From the NCBI RefSeq assembly GCF_000321225.1, contig NW_004450458.1, positions 1,522,807 to 1,586,806 of the forward strand: DNA of 64,000 nt, in the 5' to 3' direction. Below, piece after piece: positions 25,218 through 39,400 of the stretch. The stretch's first letter is position 1, and each line of letters opens with the position of its first letter. Under the pieces are notes generated by a model. It ran no database searches, was not told where the DNA came from, and saw only the letters and a program-made list of their open reading frames with translations. This DNA comes from Odobenus rosmarus divergens. Its lineage: Eukaryota; Chordata; Mammalia; Carnivora; Odobenidae. Both the position numbers and the translations under genes were made by a program.

Positions 25218-27045
25218 CGCAGTCCAGAAATAGAGCTACACGTACATGGTCAAATGATTTCTTCAAAGTTTCCAGGAAAACTCAATGGGGGAAAAATAAT
25301 TGTTTCAATAAATGATCTGGAATAATTGGACAGCCATGTGAAAGAAAAGGAAGGGGAGGGACGGGAGAGAAAGAAGGGGGAAAAAAACCCTTTTTTCACA
25401 CAATATAAAAATACAAAATGATTCATAACTGAAATAAGATCTAGAACTATAGAACTCCTAGAAGAAAATGTAGGGAAAAAAGAAAACGTGGGAACTGATC
25501 ATGAGTTTGCCTAAGTTTTCTTACACACATCACCAAAGAAAAGCCTAAAGTATAAAAGAAAAAAAAAAATCAACTGAGCTTAATAAAAACTAAGAAATTT
25601 TGCTCTTTAAAGACATAGTTAAGCCAACACTTTCTAGGGATATGTCCTTGAGTAAGTTCTGTTGTCTTCATTTCCTCCTTTAGCAAATGGAGGTAAAAAT
25701 AATACATTCCTTAGGAATATGGTGAAGACTGAGTAATATATGGAATTGGATGCATTTAGTAAAGGTTATTAGGTGTCTAACAATAAGCTGTATTAGCTAT
25801 GTACAGCAGGCCTTCAATAATTACGCATGAAAGATTAAAAAAAAGACACTTATAAAAATAAAAAGGTAAGCCACAGGGAGAAAATGTAAAACATATCTAA
25901 TAAAGGACTTCTATATATATAGAATATATAAAGAACACTTTTAACTCAAAGCAAATAATGTATTTTTAATAGTGAAAGATTTGAAGATATATTACCTAAG
26001 AAGAGAGAGAAAGAGAGAAAGATGGAAAATACATGAAAAGATGTTCAACACCATTAGTCATTACAGGAATGCAAATCAAAACCACAATGAAATATCACAA
26101 CATTTCCACTGGAATGGCTAAGATTAAAAAGACTAACATTACCAAGTATTAACAAGAATGTGAGGAACTAGAACTCTCGAAGACTTGGTGGGAATGTTAA
26201 ATGGTTTAACCACTTTAGAAAACGTTTTGGCAGGGGCTGTTTTTTGGTTTTTTAGAAGTTAAACATACACCAGCAATGATCCAGTCGTTCCACTCCTATG
26301 TATTTACTCAAGAGAAAATACACATCCATACAAAGTCTTAAATATGATCCCAAATGCTTTACTTAAAAAAAAACAAAAAACAAAAAAACTGGGACCTCAA
26401 ATGACCATCAGTGGGTGAATGGATCAACAAACTGTGGTATATCCATGAGGGAACTATTACTTGTCAATATAGAAGAATGAACTATTGATACACATAATAT
26501 GGATAAACCTCAAAATAATTATGCTGAATGAAAGAAGCTGGTAGACAAAAAAAAAGTACATGCTCTTTGATTCCATTTATATCAGACTTTTTTTTTTTTT
26601 TTTTTAAAGATTTTTATTTGAGAGAGAGAGATAGCAAGAGCAGGAACACAAGCAGGGGGAGTGGGAGAGGGAGAAGCAGGCTTCCCGCTGAGCATGGAGC
26701 CCAATGCGGGGCTCAATCCCAGGACCCTGGGATCATGACCTGAGCCGTAGGCAGACGCTTAATGACCGAGCCACCCAGGTGGCCCTGTATCAGATTTTTA
26801 AATTGCAAACTCATCTATTGTTGCAAAAAGATGATCAGTGATTGCAAGGGGCAGGTAAGGGGGACAGAAAGGGCAGGAGGGAAGAATTTCAAAGGGGCAA
26901 GAATATCTTGGAGATGTTGGATAGGTACATTATCTTGATTGTAGTGATGGTCCTTGGTATAGACATATGTCAAAACTCAAATGGCATACTTTAAATATGC
27001 ACAGTTTATTCCAATTGTCTCTCTATATAAAGCTATAAAAAATTA
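25218..27045 (+). mobile_element. Continuation of ancient L1M after the Tigger insertion
   Basis: ORF2 3'-like text (ATAATTGGACAGCCATGTGA, ATGCAAATCAAAACCACAATG, CCACTCCTATGTATTTACTC) leading to L1M 3' UTR-like sequence that ends near 27045. Contains one SINE. Confidence 0.75.
26588..26786 (-). mobile_element. Carnivore tRNA-derived SINE
   Basis: Inverted SINE with T-run at its tail end and CGAGCCACCCAGGTGGCC at its head; imperfect flanking repeat TATCAGACTTTTT / TATCAGATTTTTA. Confidence 0.9.
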
Positions 27046-27300
27046 CTTGTCCTATGACCCATTCTTCATAGGCCTACATGGAAAAGTAGCAAGTTAATGC
27101 CAGGTGATACATGTTTCCTGGCTGGGGAAAACTCCATCACCAAGCATATCATTGGGGGTATAATGGTAGAGACCTGTAGGTCAGAACATCCCAGCCCTGC
27201 TCAAATCATTCCACAGAACACTGCACACAATGTTCTCTCCTCGTGTGGCAAGTGGCCAGATGAAGATGGAAAGACAGTTGACTTATACATTAACTAGTCA
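27046..27300. other. Unidentified sequence with a 66-codon open frame
   Basis: 27097-27297 on the plus strand is open (MPGDTCFLAGENSITKHIIG...) but I do not recognise it. It has relatively few stop codons for its length and lacks repeat hallmarks; it could be an old retrogene scrap or chance. Confidence 0.3.
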
Positions 27301-27348
27301 CATTAATAGCAATCAACATGGTTTATTAATTTTGAAAAAATCGCATAC

Positions 27349-27430
27349 CTAGATTTGTCATTTAATTTAGGATCCTGAATTTTCACTGACGGTTCTTGTA
27401 AATCTGAAGAATATTCATGTTTTGAAGTGA
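27349..27430 (-). CDS. SYCP2L: SYCP2L exon 19 (82 nt, predicted)
   Basis: Acceptor ATTGGAAG|TCACTT, donor TCTAG|GTATGC. Encodes (V)[19 protein letters not shown]...NDKS plus two bases of the next codon. Intron 18 is only 95 nt. Splice-signal and phase evidence only; the next exon should be below 27.3 kb or outside the window. Confidence 0.62.
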
Positions 27431-30400
27431 CTTCCAATCATGAAAATTAACAAAAATTGTTAAGCTTCTCAAACATTTAAGTATACTACTCAAGTCTTGT
27501 GATAGATTTTTTTAAAAAATCTGACCTTGTTGTAGGTCATCCAGTTTCAATTTTTCAGGTGAACTATCTGCTGTATTTGTTTGCTGTAGAAAAAAAAATT
27601 ATGGTGATTCTGAAGTCCCTCTTATAAAATTCTTTTGGAGTCATGTTACATATTCAAAGAAAAGCATTTCTACTAAATACTAATATACCAGCCTTTTTAT
27701 TCATTAGACTTGACTCCTAATGACTGTTGGCTGCTGCAAAAAAAATTATTTTTCTGCCCTCAGATTTGTCAGTTCCAAAAACACTATCGTTACTCTTCTG
27801 TATAATGTCCATGTAATCAAATATAAGAAAATGAGGACTGGTCTGAATATCTGTATATGCCAACAGTATGTTAGGATTAAAAACAAAATGTATAGTATCT
27901 AAGAGGGTTACAGCATGAACCAGCTATTACCTCCATTTTATAGATGAGAAGCCTCAGACTCAGCGATATTAACTTTCCCAAGTTCCTATATCTAGTAAGT
28001 GAAAACCAGGTCTGACTGCAAATATCAGACTCTTTTCCCTATATCTTGGTCTTCAGATCCCAAGTGAGGGAATGAGGCAGAGCCAGCCAAGTCACACATT
28101 CCATGGGAGAGCCAAGTTGTGTGAAAGAAGAGAACGTATAAACATGTCAGGCAAAAGTGATCTAAAGGAGAGGATGGTCCAAAAAAATGGAGAAATAGCT
28201 GGTTAGGGGGAAAAAATAGACTACAAGCCAGGAGAGGTGACTTCCCCCTGTCAGCATCCTGGTAGACACAGTTCAGAATCTTATACCCAGCATCCCATAC
28301 TCACAGGTTCAGACTGGTCATTTAAGGGGAGAGTTATTGGGCAATGGTCATCTCTGGCACTCATTAACTCTGCCAGCTTGGTGGATTCTTCTTTCTGGTC
28401 TATACACAGAGAACAGAGCATTAAAAGTGGTAACAATAACCATGCACCACAGTGAACACATTCTCCAATTGCTCTTCAGGGGACCCCACACTGCAGGTAC
28501 ATCGCCATCTATTGGTAAGATCTGGTAATTACATCCTACGTTAAACTCCCAAATCCAAAATCTGTGGGCACTTTGAGAAACAGCTTTGGGATGTAACTCC
28601 CAAGAGATACAGGATCTGTTCAGGGTCGGCTCTATAGGTAGCTAGGCTCTTCCATGCCCCAATCTTCTGCCTCCAGCCATGACTATCATTTTTTCTCCTT
28701 TGTCATTTCCAATTGACCCATAAGACAATGTATTGGGTAGGGAAAATGACTCAAGGTGGCTACCAACTTTGTTCTCTGCAGGTACAATGGCATATTTCTT
28801 ACTCTCATGCACCACAGGCTTGCAGTGATCTCTTCCAAGTAAGGTTTTATTGTTTTTAAAAGGAATTCAGAGTACAAAACGTTACTACCCTGTTACCTGT
28901 CTCTCTTTCAAGGCTGCTAAGAATGTCAGGGTCTTCTTTCTCAAGTTTACCAGAAAGTTCTGAGGAGCTTCTTGTCTGGTCAGGCAACATCTGAAATGTA
29001 AGCCAAAATCCCCATGACCTTAAAAGAGGAGTAAACTCAACAACAAACACAACAAACATAAATTAGAAGAAGTTAATCTTACTGCCAAGTGTAAATAATA
29101 AACCCAAAGTTAAAAGCCCTTCCTTATACGGTTAGGTAATTTTAAACACACAAAACCCTTCGTCAGAGGCAACAAGGGGGTGGGGGGAGGGTATGCTTCC
29201 TCATCTGGGAGGAGAGACTACTTTGTGAAGGAGCTCCTTTCTTTCTTCTAGACTTAATAAATCTTTGTCCCTTTCTCTACATGGCTTGCTCTTGAATTCG
29301 TTCTCCCATAAAACCAAGAACCCTCTTGGTGAGGAGCTGGAGGCCCTCCCTCTTGGGGCCTCAGCCAGTCTAGCAGTGTTAGGCCAATTCATATGTAACA
29401 TGATTTTTTTTTTTTTTATTAAGTGACTGATTGTACTCTATTTCTCATCCTCATCCATGAAATGGTCTTTTCATGGCGTGAGTCTTCAGAAACTCTACTG
29501 CAGAGCACTTTATAGAATATAACAGGTCTTCATACACAACTCAATGCCAAAAGGAAATGGGCCCTAGGCTTCTTTCCTCTGGTCTCTGACCTCTTAATTC
29601 AACCTTCTAATGGCCACTACCACAGTATCTTAGGTCTTTTTGTCACAAGTATCTTTGCTCTGTCTGCCATCAGTGATAAAGGCATTGTGTTTTTGTTTTA
29701 TTTTTTTGTTGTTCTTTTTAATAAAGGGTTTAAATTTTTTTTTTTTTTTTTATAAATTTAGTCAGAGCATGCACCCGCACAAGCAGGGGGAGTGGCAAGC
29801 AGAGGGAGAAGCAGACTCCTTGCTGAGCAGGGAGCCCGACGCAGGACTTGATCCGAAGGCAGACACTTAACCAACTGAGCCACCCAGGCGTTCCCAAGAC
29901 ATTGTGCTCTTGTATATAAATAGGACACATTATAGTTAGTGATATGGAGGCCATAGCAGTCTAGAAGATGTGCAGACCGTTTCACCTTAACCCCAGGAGA
30001 CAGAACTTCAGTAAAACTCCCTAAGAGATGCTATTTCGAGTAATTCCCCCTCAGTTCTCAAGGGTTGGAGAGAGAGAAGGAAATGCTAAGAAGGCCACAG
30101 CAAGTATCCTCAAAACTTCAGGAAGAATGTGGTGAGGTTGTGATGTTACCCTAGAAAATTTAACTGTTCGCAATAAATGGGATAAAGCATTTTGAGGTAG
30201 AAAGAGGCTTTGTGTCCTACATAAGGCAATAATATATGAAAAGAACTGGGATTAGAAGCCAGATTTTTCAATTCTTATTACATGATGTTCCGAAGATCAA
30301 GTTATCAGCTGGAGCAAATATTCACATCAAAACCCAACAAGGAAGTTAGACAGGGAAACATACTAAAATATTTTCAAATAAACAAGAACTAAATCTGCCA

Positions 30401-33400
30401 CCTGTTTATCTTCTCCTAAAGTTTCAGTGGAAGCTTGTGATATGTTGAATTGCAAATCAAAATGGATTTCTATTTTCATCACTTCTTTGTTGCCAATATT
30501 AATAGGCTTCTTCAAGCAAATAATGAGGATCTTCCTATTTTCAGTTTCTAACAAAAAAACAAAGTATACATATGCATATCAACATACTAAAAAATTATAA
30601 GATTCTATAATTGTAAATAACTGCACTGGGATATTTGTCAACTGTTTAGATTTTTCTGCAATAAGATAAAAAGAAATTAAAGTTACTTTGAAATTATTTT
30701 TGTTAGACACACATTTGTGCCTATGTTTATACATACAAATACCCACAACATGATTATGTGGTTGATCTTGTAAAGATAGGAAGTAACTTACCTTAGAAGC
30801 AAAGCACTGGAGAGGATTTTGACTTCTATAGAATTCAATCTGATTTGTAAGGAGCATTTTTTGAACACAAAGCTTTCACCTGCAGCAGGTATTTTACTCC
30901 CCAATATATTAGACACAACATTCATTCTCTCAGATGTCACTCACTGCTAAAAATTCAAAATAAAAATCACTATTCCCCATACGCAAAAATGGAATAATCC
31001 TCCTTCATTTCAATAGACTCCACTTAAGGAGGAGGCACCTGTGTCTCAGATGACAACATTCTCCTTGAGGGCCTCCTACTAGGACATAGCTCTCTGACAA
31101 ATAGTAATTGGTTTTGGGAAACAGTTTAGACCAAAATTCATAAGGAGTTCAACAATAAGCCACAGTAACTACAAGCTCAGTCACAACCTGCAGGAGAGCA
31201 AAGAGTAAACTGCCTGAAAGAACAGGCAAAACTAAGGGTCACAGATTGAGGAGAATGAAGAGAAGATTGAGACACACATGGGTCTGGATGTGTGGCCCCT
31301 AAACACCTGAAACACGGCTAGTGCAAACTGATATGTGCTATAAGCATGAAACACATAACCAGTTTGTGAAGACTCACACAAAAAAGAGCAGGCCGAATAG
31401 CTCACTTTTTATAGTGATGACATGCTTAAATATTAATATTTAGGATATATCAGGTAAAATACAGTATGTTGAGATCTACTTTTTACCTTTTCAGCAGGCT
31501 ACTATAGAATTTTTAACATGTATCTGACTCAATGGCACCACACATCCCACCCCTGCGTTCTCCTGAAGACCGGCTCACTCTAATATGCCCTTGGCTGGAG
31601 CCCATCCAAGGAGGCATCACAAGCCTAGCAGCATGCAAGCAGCCTCAAGAGCCACCATCACTCCAAAGTGACTCCTGCTCTATGGAGAGAGAAAGATAAC
31701 CACATATACCAGTCCCACTGTGGGGGAGTCGGGGGCAGACATCTAGTCTGACTGCAGGCCCCTCCAACCAATGAAAGCTTCTCAAGCTACAATAAGGGGA
31801 AAGTGCCCTGCACTTTGGTACCATGCCATTTCACAAACCCCCGGTCTGACTCAATTCAAGCCCAAGGCTGCCCCAAATAGGCCCACTAAAAACACAGGGA
31901 CCAAAACCTGCCACAACAGGGAAAGAGAACCACTGCAGACCACTGGACTGAAGGCAAATGTGGCTTAGCCACAACAATAGGACACATGCAACAAATAAGG
32001 GGGATACTCATGAAGTGTCAGATTCTAGTGAACAGGGGACATTGCACTGCAGGACCTCTTCTTCATAAGGCCACTACTTCCGAGAGCAGGAGACATAGCT
32101 GACTTTCCTAACACATAGAAATAGACACAGACAAAATGAGACAGAGGAATAAGTCTCATATGAAAGAACAAAATTACAGCAAGAGCTAAATTAAATAGAT
32201 AAGTAATATTCCTGATAGAAAATTTAAAGTAATGGTCTTAAAGATACTCCCTGGATTTGAGAAAAGAGTTGGAGACCTCAGTGAGACCATCAACAAAGAC
32301 AAAAAAACAAAGAACCAATCAGAGATGAAGACCTTAACAACTGAAATTAAAAATGCACTAGATGGAATAAATAGTAGATTAAAAGAAGAAGGTTAGATCA
32401 GTGAGGAGGACAGAGTAATGGAAAGCAATCAAGTGGAACAGGAGAAAAATAAAAAATGAAAATAGACTAAGGTAACTCAGCAACACCACCAAATGTAACA
32501 TTCACATTATAAGAATGCCAGAAGGAGGGGCACCTGGGTGGCTCAGTCAGTTAGGCGTCTGCCTTTGGCTCAGGTCATGATCCCAGGGTCCTGGGATCAA
32601 GCCCCACATTGGGCTCCCTGCTCAGGGGAGAGCCTGCTTCCTTCTCTCCCTCTGCCTGCCGCTCTGCCTACTTGTGCTCTCTCTAGATCTGTCAAATAAA
32701 TAAAATCTTTAAAAAAAATCTATTAAAAAAAAAGAATCCCGGGAGAAGAGGAAAAAAGGGGGCAGAAAATCTATTTGAAGAAATAATAGCTGGAAATTTC
32801 CCTAATCTGGGGAAGGAAACATATCTAGATCCAAGAGGCATAGAGTCACCAACAAAAATCAAGCCAAGGAGGTCCACAACAAGATACATGATTAAAATGG
32901 CAAGAAGTAGTGATAAAGAATTTTAGAAGCAGCAAAACAGTTACATACAAAGGAAACCCCATGAGGTTATTACCTGATTTTTCAGCAGAAATTTTACAAG
33001 CCAGAGAGAGTGGCATGATATATTCAAAGTGCTAGAAGAAAAATCTTGCAACCAAGAACACTCCGTCCAGCAAGGCTACCATTCAGAATAGAAGGAGAAA
33101 TAATTTCCCCAGAAACAAAAGTTAAAGGAATTCATGACTACTAAACCAGTCCTACAAAAAATGTTAAAAGACGCTGAGTGGAAAGGAACAGTAAGACAAG
33201 TGGGAAACGTAAAAGCAGTGAAATTAAGTACATCTATAAAACTGAGTCAAGGGATTCACAAAACAAACATAAGAGACCATCACCTTAGTATAGATTACTA
33301 TATGTATAAGATGTTCTAAACCTAATGGTAAACAAAATAAACAAATAGATTTATAAAAAATAAAGAGAAAGGAATCCAAGCATACGACTCCAAAAAGCCA

Positions 33401-36400
33401 GCAAACTGAAAGAGCAAGAGAAGAAAACACAGAAGAATTACATAAACAACCATAAGACAAATAACAAAATGGCAATAAGTACATACCTATCAGTAATTCT
33501 TTGAATGTAAATGTACTAAACACTCCAATCAAAAGCAGGTGACAGAATGGATTAAAAGAAGCAAGACACATCTACATGCTGCCTACGAGACTCATTTCAG
33601 ACCTAAAGACACATGCAGATTAAAGGCAAAGGGATGGAAAAGTATTTGTCATGCAAATGGATGCAAAAAGAAAGCTGAGGTAGCACTATTTCTATCAGAC
33701 AAAAGAGACCTTAAAACAAACACTTGCTCTTTCTGCACTCTGCTTTGACCTCCTTGTGCGGCCCCTGGAGGATCTGAGGAATGATGTTATGAATGCACAT
33801 TGTTGAGGATAAAGAAGATGTGGTATATATACACAATGGAATATTATGCAGCCATCAAAAGGAATGAGATCTTGCCATTTGCAACGACGTGGATGGAACT
33901 GGAGGGGGTTATGCTGAGTGAAATAAGTCAATCAGAGAAAGACATGTATCATATGACCTCACTGACATGAGGAATTCTTAATCTCAGGAAACAAACTGAG
34001 GGTTGCTGGAGTGGGGGTGGGGTGGGAGGGATGGGGGGGCTGGGTGATAGACATTGGGGAGGGTATGTGCTATGGTGAGCGCTGTGAATTGTGCAAGACT
34101 GTTGAATCACAGATCTGTACCTCTGAAACAAATAATGCAATATATGTTAAGAAAAAAAAAAAGAAGATAGCAGGAGGGGAAGAATGAAGGGGGGAAATTG
34201 GAGGGGGAGATGAACCATGAGAGACGATGGACTCTGAGAAACAAACTGAGGGTTCTAGAGGGGAAGGGGTGGGTGGAGGGGTTAGCCTGGTGATGGGCAT
34301 TAAAGAGGGCACGTTCTGCGTGGAGCACTGGGTGTTAGGCACAAACAATGAATCATGGAACACTACAACAAAAACTAATGATGTATGGTGATTAACATAA
34401 TAAAAAAATTTTAAAGAAAAAAATGAATGCACATTGTTGAGAAAAGATGGTGGTGGAATAAGAGGACCTTAGGCTTATCTCATCCCACAAACATGACTAG
34501 ATAACTATCAAATCATGCTAAATACCCCAAAGACTGGCCTGAGGACGGACAGAACAAACTCCATAACTAGAGAGGGAGAAGAAGCCACACTGAAGAAGGT
34601 GGGATGTGTGGCTCCCTGGTGCTGTGGAGGGGAGGGAGCCGTGGTCTCAATGAAGGGCAAGAGAGAACACACAGGGGAGCACACAAGGAGAACGTTTCCC
34701 CAAAGCCATTGGCTTGGAAAATGAGAAGGGCTGAATTTTGTGAGGTCTGACAACCAGCAGGCCTTAAAGCCTGGAGTTTTAAACATCACTGGGCTTGGCT
34801 GGGATAGAGCCCAGAGCGCACTGACTGCTTCTGGAGAGAAGGCAGGAAAACAACTTGGGGGCAGGCTCCATCAGTTAAGCATCATCCGACTCTTGGTTTC
34901 AGCTCAGGTCATGATCTCACAGTGGTGAGACTGAGCCCCACATCATGCTCCACGCTCAGCATGGAGTTGGCTTGAGATTCCCATTCTGGTAATAAGTACC
35001 CGCCCTCCTTCTCCCAATTTTTTAATTGTGGCATAAAACATTTACCATGTTAACCATTTTAAAATATACTGTTCAGTAGTAGTATGTATATTTACATCAT
35101 TGTACAACAGATCTCTGGAATTTTATCTTGCTAATCTAAAACTCTACCCATTAAATAGCAGCTCCCCATTTCCTCCTCCCCACGGTCCCTGATAACCACT
35201 ACTCTACTTCCTATCACTTTAATTGAAATATACCTCATAAGTGGAATCATACTATTTGTTTTTCTGATTAGCCTATTCACTTAGGATAATGTTCTGAAGG
35301 TTCATCCATGTTGTAGCATATGTCAGACTTTCCTTCCCTTTTAAAGCTGAATAGTATTCCATCATACATATATACCACTTTTTTTTTTTTTTAGATGGAC
35401 ATTTGGGTCACTTCTCCCTCTTGGCTACTGTGAATGATACTGCAATGAACATCAGTATGCCAATCTCTCTTCAAGCCTGCTATCTAGAAGTGAAATTGCT
35501 GGCACATATGGTGATTCTATTTTAAAGTTTTTGAGTAACTGTAACTATTTTTACAATGAAAAAACCAAGCAAGTAATTGAATCTAAAGTCACAAAGTGAA
35601 GGAATCCCCAACTTTGTACCCCTGCATCCTGGCCCTGAGCAGTGTTCCTTCCACCACACTCTACCATCTCCCTCCTACCTCAAAGGACAAAGTCTGCTCT
35701 AGAATCAGAACTAAATGTGGGGTAGTTTGGAATTATCTTACCTGTTATGCTGAAATTAATCACTGCTTCCTTCAAAAGTCTTACTGAGTCCCACAGAGCA
35801 CTCTTGGAAAAAAATAAGTTACATTCATGAGCACATAACATATTTGCATATAAACAATCTCTAAGCACTTAGGTTTAAGTAGGAATCAAACACAGTTACC
35901 TTAGTGTTGTTTATATAAAAAGTTACACTCTGACTTCTGAGGTTGAAGTCTATCCAAAATTTCTCTAGTTTTTCATCTTCTGGTTTCCTCATCTGTAAGA
36001 TAATTTCATCATGAACTGTATACATATCCTGTTAAAGGGTCAGAGGGAAATTACTCCACTAAAAACAACTTCTGCTTTTCTTGGAAAAACACTACTTTAA
36101 TATTATAGGAGGTCTTTATTGCCTTACTTCTGCAAAACAGGAGGAAGGTCTTAACTTTATATAACTAAGCTCTTTCTGGAAGGAAAAAAAAAAAACAACC
36201 TTAGCTTAACGTTTAAAAGATGTTTAAATGTGTCAGAGGACTCTATCCACATAAACCTTTTTCCCCCAGAGAGACTCATGAGAAAATAGTCCTGTGTTGA
36301 AGCAGAAACAATCCATACTGCATAGGGATGGAAACTTCGAGAAGGAGGTATTATCAAATATAAGTGATTATTTGCCATATACCTTACTATATCCATTAAA

Positions 36401-39400
36401 GTAGAGCTAAGACTTGAAGACTTCAAATTACCTTCATTTTAATTGATTGCAAAATAAATATGTGCTTATAGTAAAAAAGCTTCAAACAGTATTGTGTTTA
36501 TAGAAACGGTAAAGGTCTCCTTCTCTGCCCTTCAACTTCCCATAGATATTTCCAGAGACACATTAACAATGCCTTTGTTTCCTCCCAGATGTTTTCTAGA
36601 CATCAGAAAGTATATGAAGTTTTTATACCTTAAGAATGGAAAAAAATAGACCACTTGCTTTTATGAAGATGGCATTTCTGAGACATCTTTCCATCATATA
36701 TACCTACTTTTTACAACTATATAGAGTTGAATGAAGGTTTTAACCTATAATGTATGCTACTGGAAGCCAGTTTAAGGGCCCTGATTGAAGCGGATGGAAA
36801 TTTAGAAGTAAAACAAAACAAAACAAAACACAAAAAAACCAAAAACCTACCACCAAGCAGATACTAGAACCTTCAGATAACAAGAAGAAAAAAAGAATAG
36901 AGATACAGAAAATCAATCAGGCTACTAAAATCAGTCCTAGGGAGAAAAAACTTGTGGCATAGTCAGGGGTTAAAGGCTCAGCTCCCAGAGGCCAAGAAAC
37001 AGCCTCTAAACCCAAAGCAAAGAAATGTTTGATTAGGACATTTTGAAGACAAGGTCCAGGAAACCTCAACTGAGTCAAGGTTTAGAGGTCCTTGAAGAAT
37101 TTATCCCCTGTGGAGATGATGTAGGTTGACCTTGTTCATTTAGAAACCAAAGAAGATGGTAAAAAGAAACTGCTCACCCTTAAACTGTAAAGTAAAAGGT
37201 AGAAGTATCTAATGAAAAGAGTACCCCCTATTTCTGTGGATAAAGTGGGGAGCATCAAATGGATGGAAAGAAGCAAGGGAATTGCCCTTTTCCCTACAAT
37301 ACAGACATGAATAATAGTACCCATTAGTAGGGTAAAATAATGCCAGATTTCTGTAATAGAGCTCATGAACACAGTATCAACCCTAAAATTCCTGTATCTG
37401 GAATATTATGTTAATACTGGTATTGACAGTAGGGCCCTTAAATTTATTAGTAATGCATCCCAGTTATGGTAGGAGAGAAGACAAGTGAAGAAAGGCTTCA
37501 GAACTGAGGTCTCTAAAAGTAAGCTTCCTTTTCTAAAAAGCCCTTTGTAGGGAGAGCAGTTTGGCCTAATTATATATACCTAACTTGGGGTCTATGAGAC
37601 TCATATATACCCCTCACAGTCCCCAGAGACGAACATACCTCGTGCCCATCAGCAAAGGCAGCAATACACGGAAATGAATAGACCCTGCAAAACACTTGAC
37701 AATGTAAAAAAAATATAACGTGGGTCAATCCCAAACACAACCTACAGATGTTCTATAATGAGCATTTTTATCTAGGTTATGCTATTAAATCTCTTTGCAC
37801 AACGTATGGAAGAGGGTCTCAAACCTGCAAATGGATACTACTCTGGGTAGATTTCTAGTCTCCATCTGGCAAGCGTACAAGCCAAGTGTAGTGGTCTACA
37901 AGCCAGGCTTACTGGTACTGTTTCTCTGCCAGGTTGCTGGGCAAGATTCCAATGAGGAGTGAATTTAGCAAATTCTCATCAAGAACGTTGTAACAAACTT
38001 GTCCCCACCGACTTCATAAAATCTCCCAGGAAACATGTTAAAAATATTCCAAATCGTTAAGTAAATATGTTAAAAACAAAACAAAAACCAGATAGAGATC
38101 ATTTTTAAACACATACAAATGAATCACTATGGAGAATGGATCTAATCTCCTGATATTTCTATTCAATGGATAATATAGTGATCAGTAAGTTATGTATCTT
38201 CTATTCTCTCCTGAAATAAAACATATCCTAGATTTCTAGTATTAGACATTTTCAAAATAAGACTAGTCAATAAAATGATACCCAGAGACATACTTACCTC
38301 CTTTCATCTCCAAGTCTGTTGTTTAGGTAATTGAGAAACCGTCTACTATCCTTCAAAGAAATAATGCAAACTTTAAGAAAAAAAGTTTTAAATATTTTTA
38401 CCAGCATTCAGACGCTAGTGTTTGCTTCTAAATTCCCAGGATCCAGTAACATCACAAGGTTCCACCACGATTCATTATTACAGGTTAATTAAAACAATAC
38501 TTTGTATTAGAAAGAGGAAGCTTCAGACCCAAATTCTGGAAGGAACCCCCAGCCAGGAGATTTTCAGCTGAGGAATGCTTTAAGTCTCCAAAGGTTATAT
38601 GCACAGTTACATTTCACTGGGTTAAGAGGAAAAGAAATAAATTTAACTAGTGACCTAGATTATAGTTTTGCTAACCCATTGGCATCTATCTTGCTAACAT
38701 CTGCCCAGAATGAGCCAACCACAAACCCATAAACTTATCAATTTTGGGGTTATTCTGGGTGCATTATCCACTGCCTGTTTTCTTTATGAGTTTTCTATTT
38801 CTATTCCATTCCTTCCTGGTTTCTCTCTCCTCATACAGGTTCAGAGAATAAGGATTATTTTTAGAGAGTTCTGCTGACCAGAAGCAAGTAAGAAGGTAAA
38901 TTTGTTACCTCCAAAATACTAAAGCTGAACAGACACTGACCCAGGCTTTCGTCCCTTTTCTTAGGGAGGACTGGCTATTGTAGTCCATTCTTACACTCTG
39001 CATCTTAATGCAGCACTAAATAGACAGCAGTAATGTAAGCTCTGACCTAAAAGTAGTTCCATTAAGAAGTCAATGGCTCTGGGGGGGGAAAGGATTTGAA
39101 AAATGTTACTTTTGACCTATTTTCATGAAATTTCCCTGACCATGAGGGAATGACATAGAGGGGGAAAAAGGGAACTAACCTCTGAGTTTAACATCCCAGG
39201 CATGTTGGTTTCTCTCATTCAGTTCTCACAACTTTAAGGTGGGTTTTATTCCCATTTCACAGATAACACTAAGGCTTTGTAAATCAACTACCTTACCAGA
39301 AGGCATACATCATGTAAGCCAGGGAAGTAGTACTCAAACCTGAGCCTTATGGTCTTCCAATTTAGATCAAATTCAGTACTGGCTAAACAACTACTACTTA

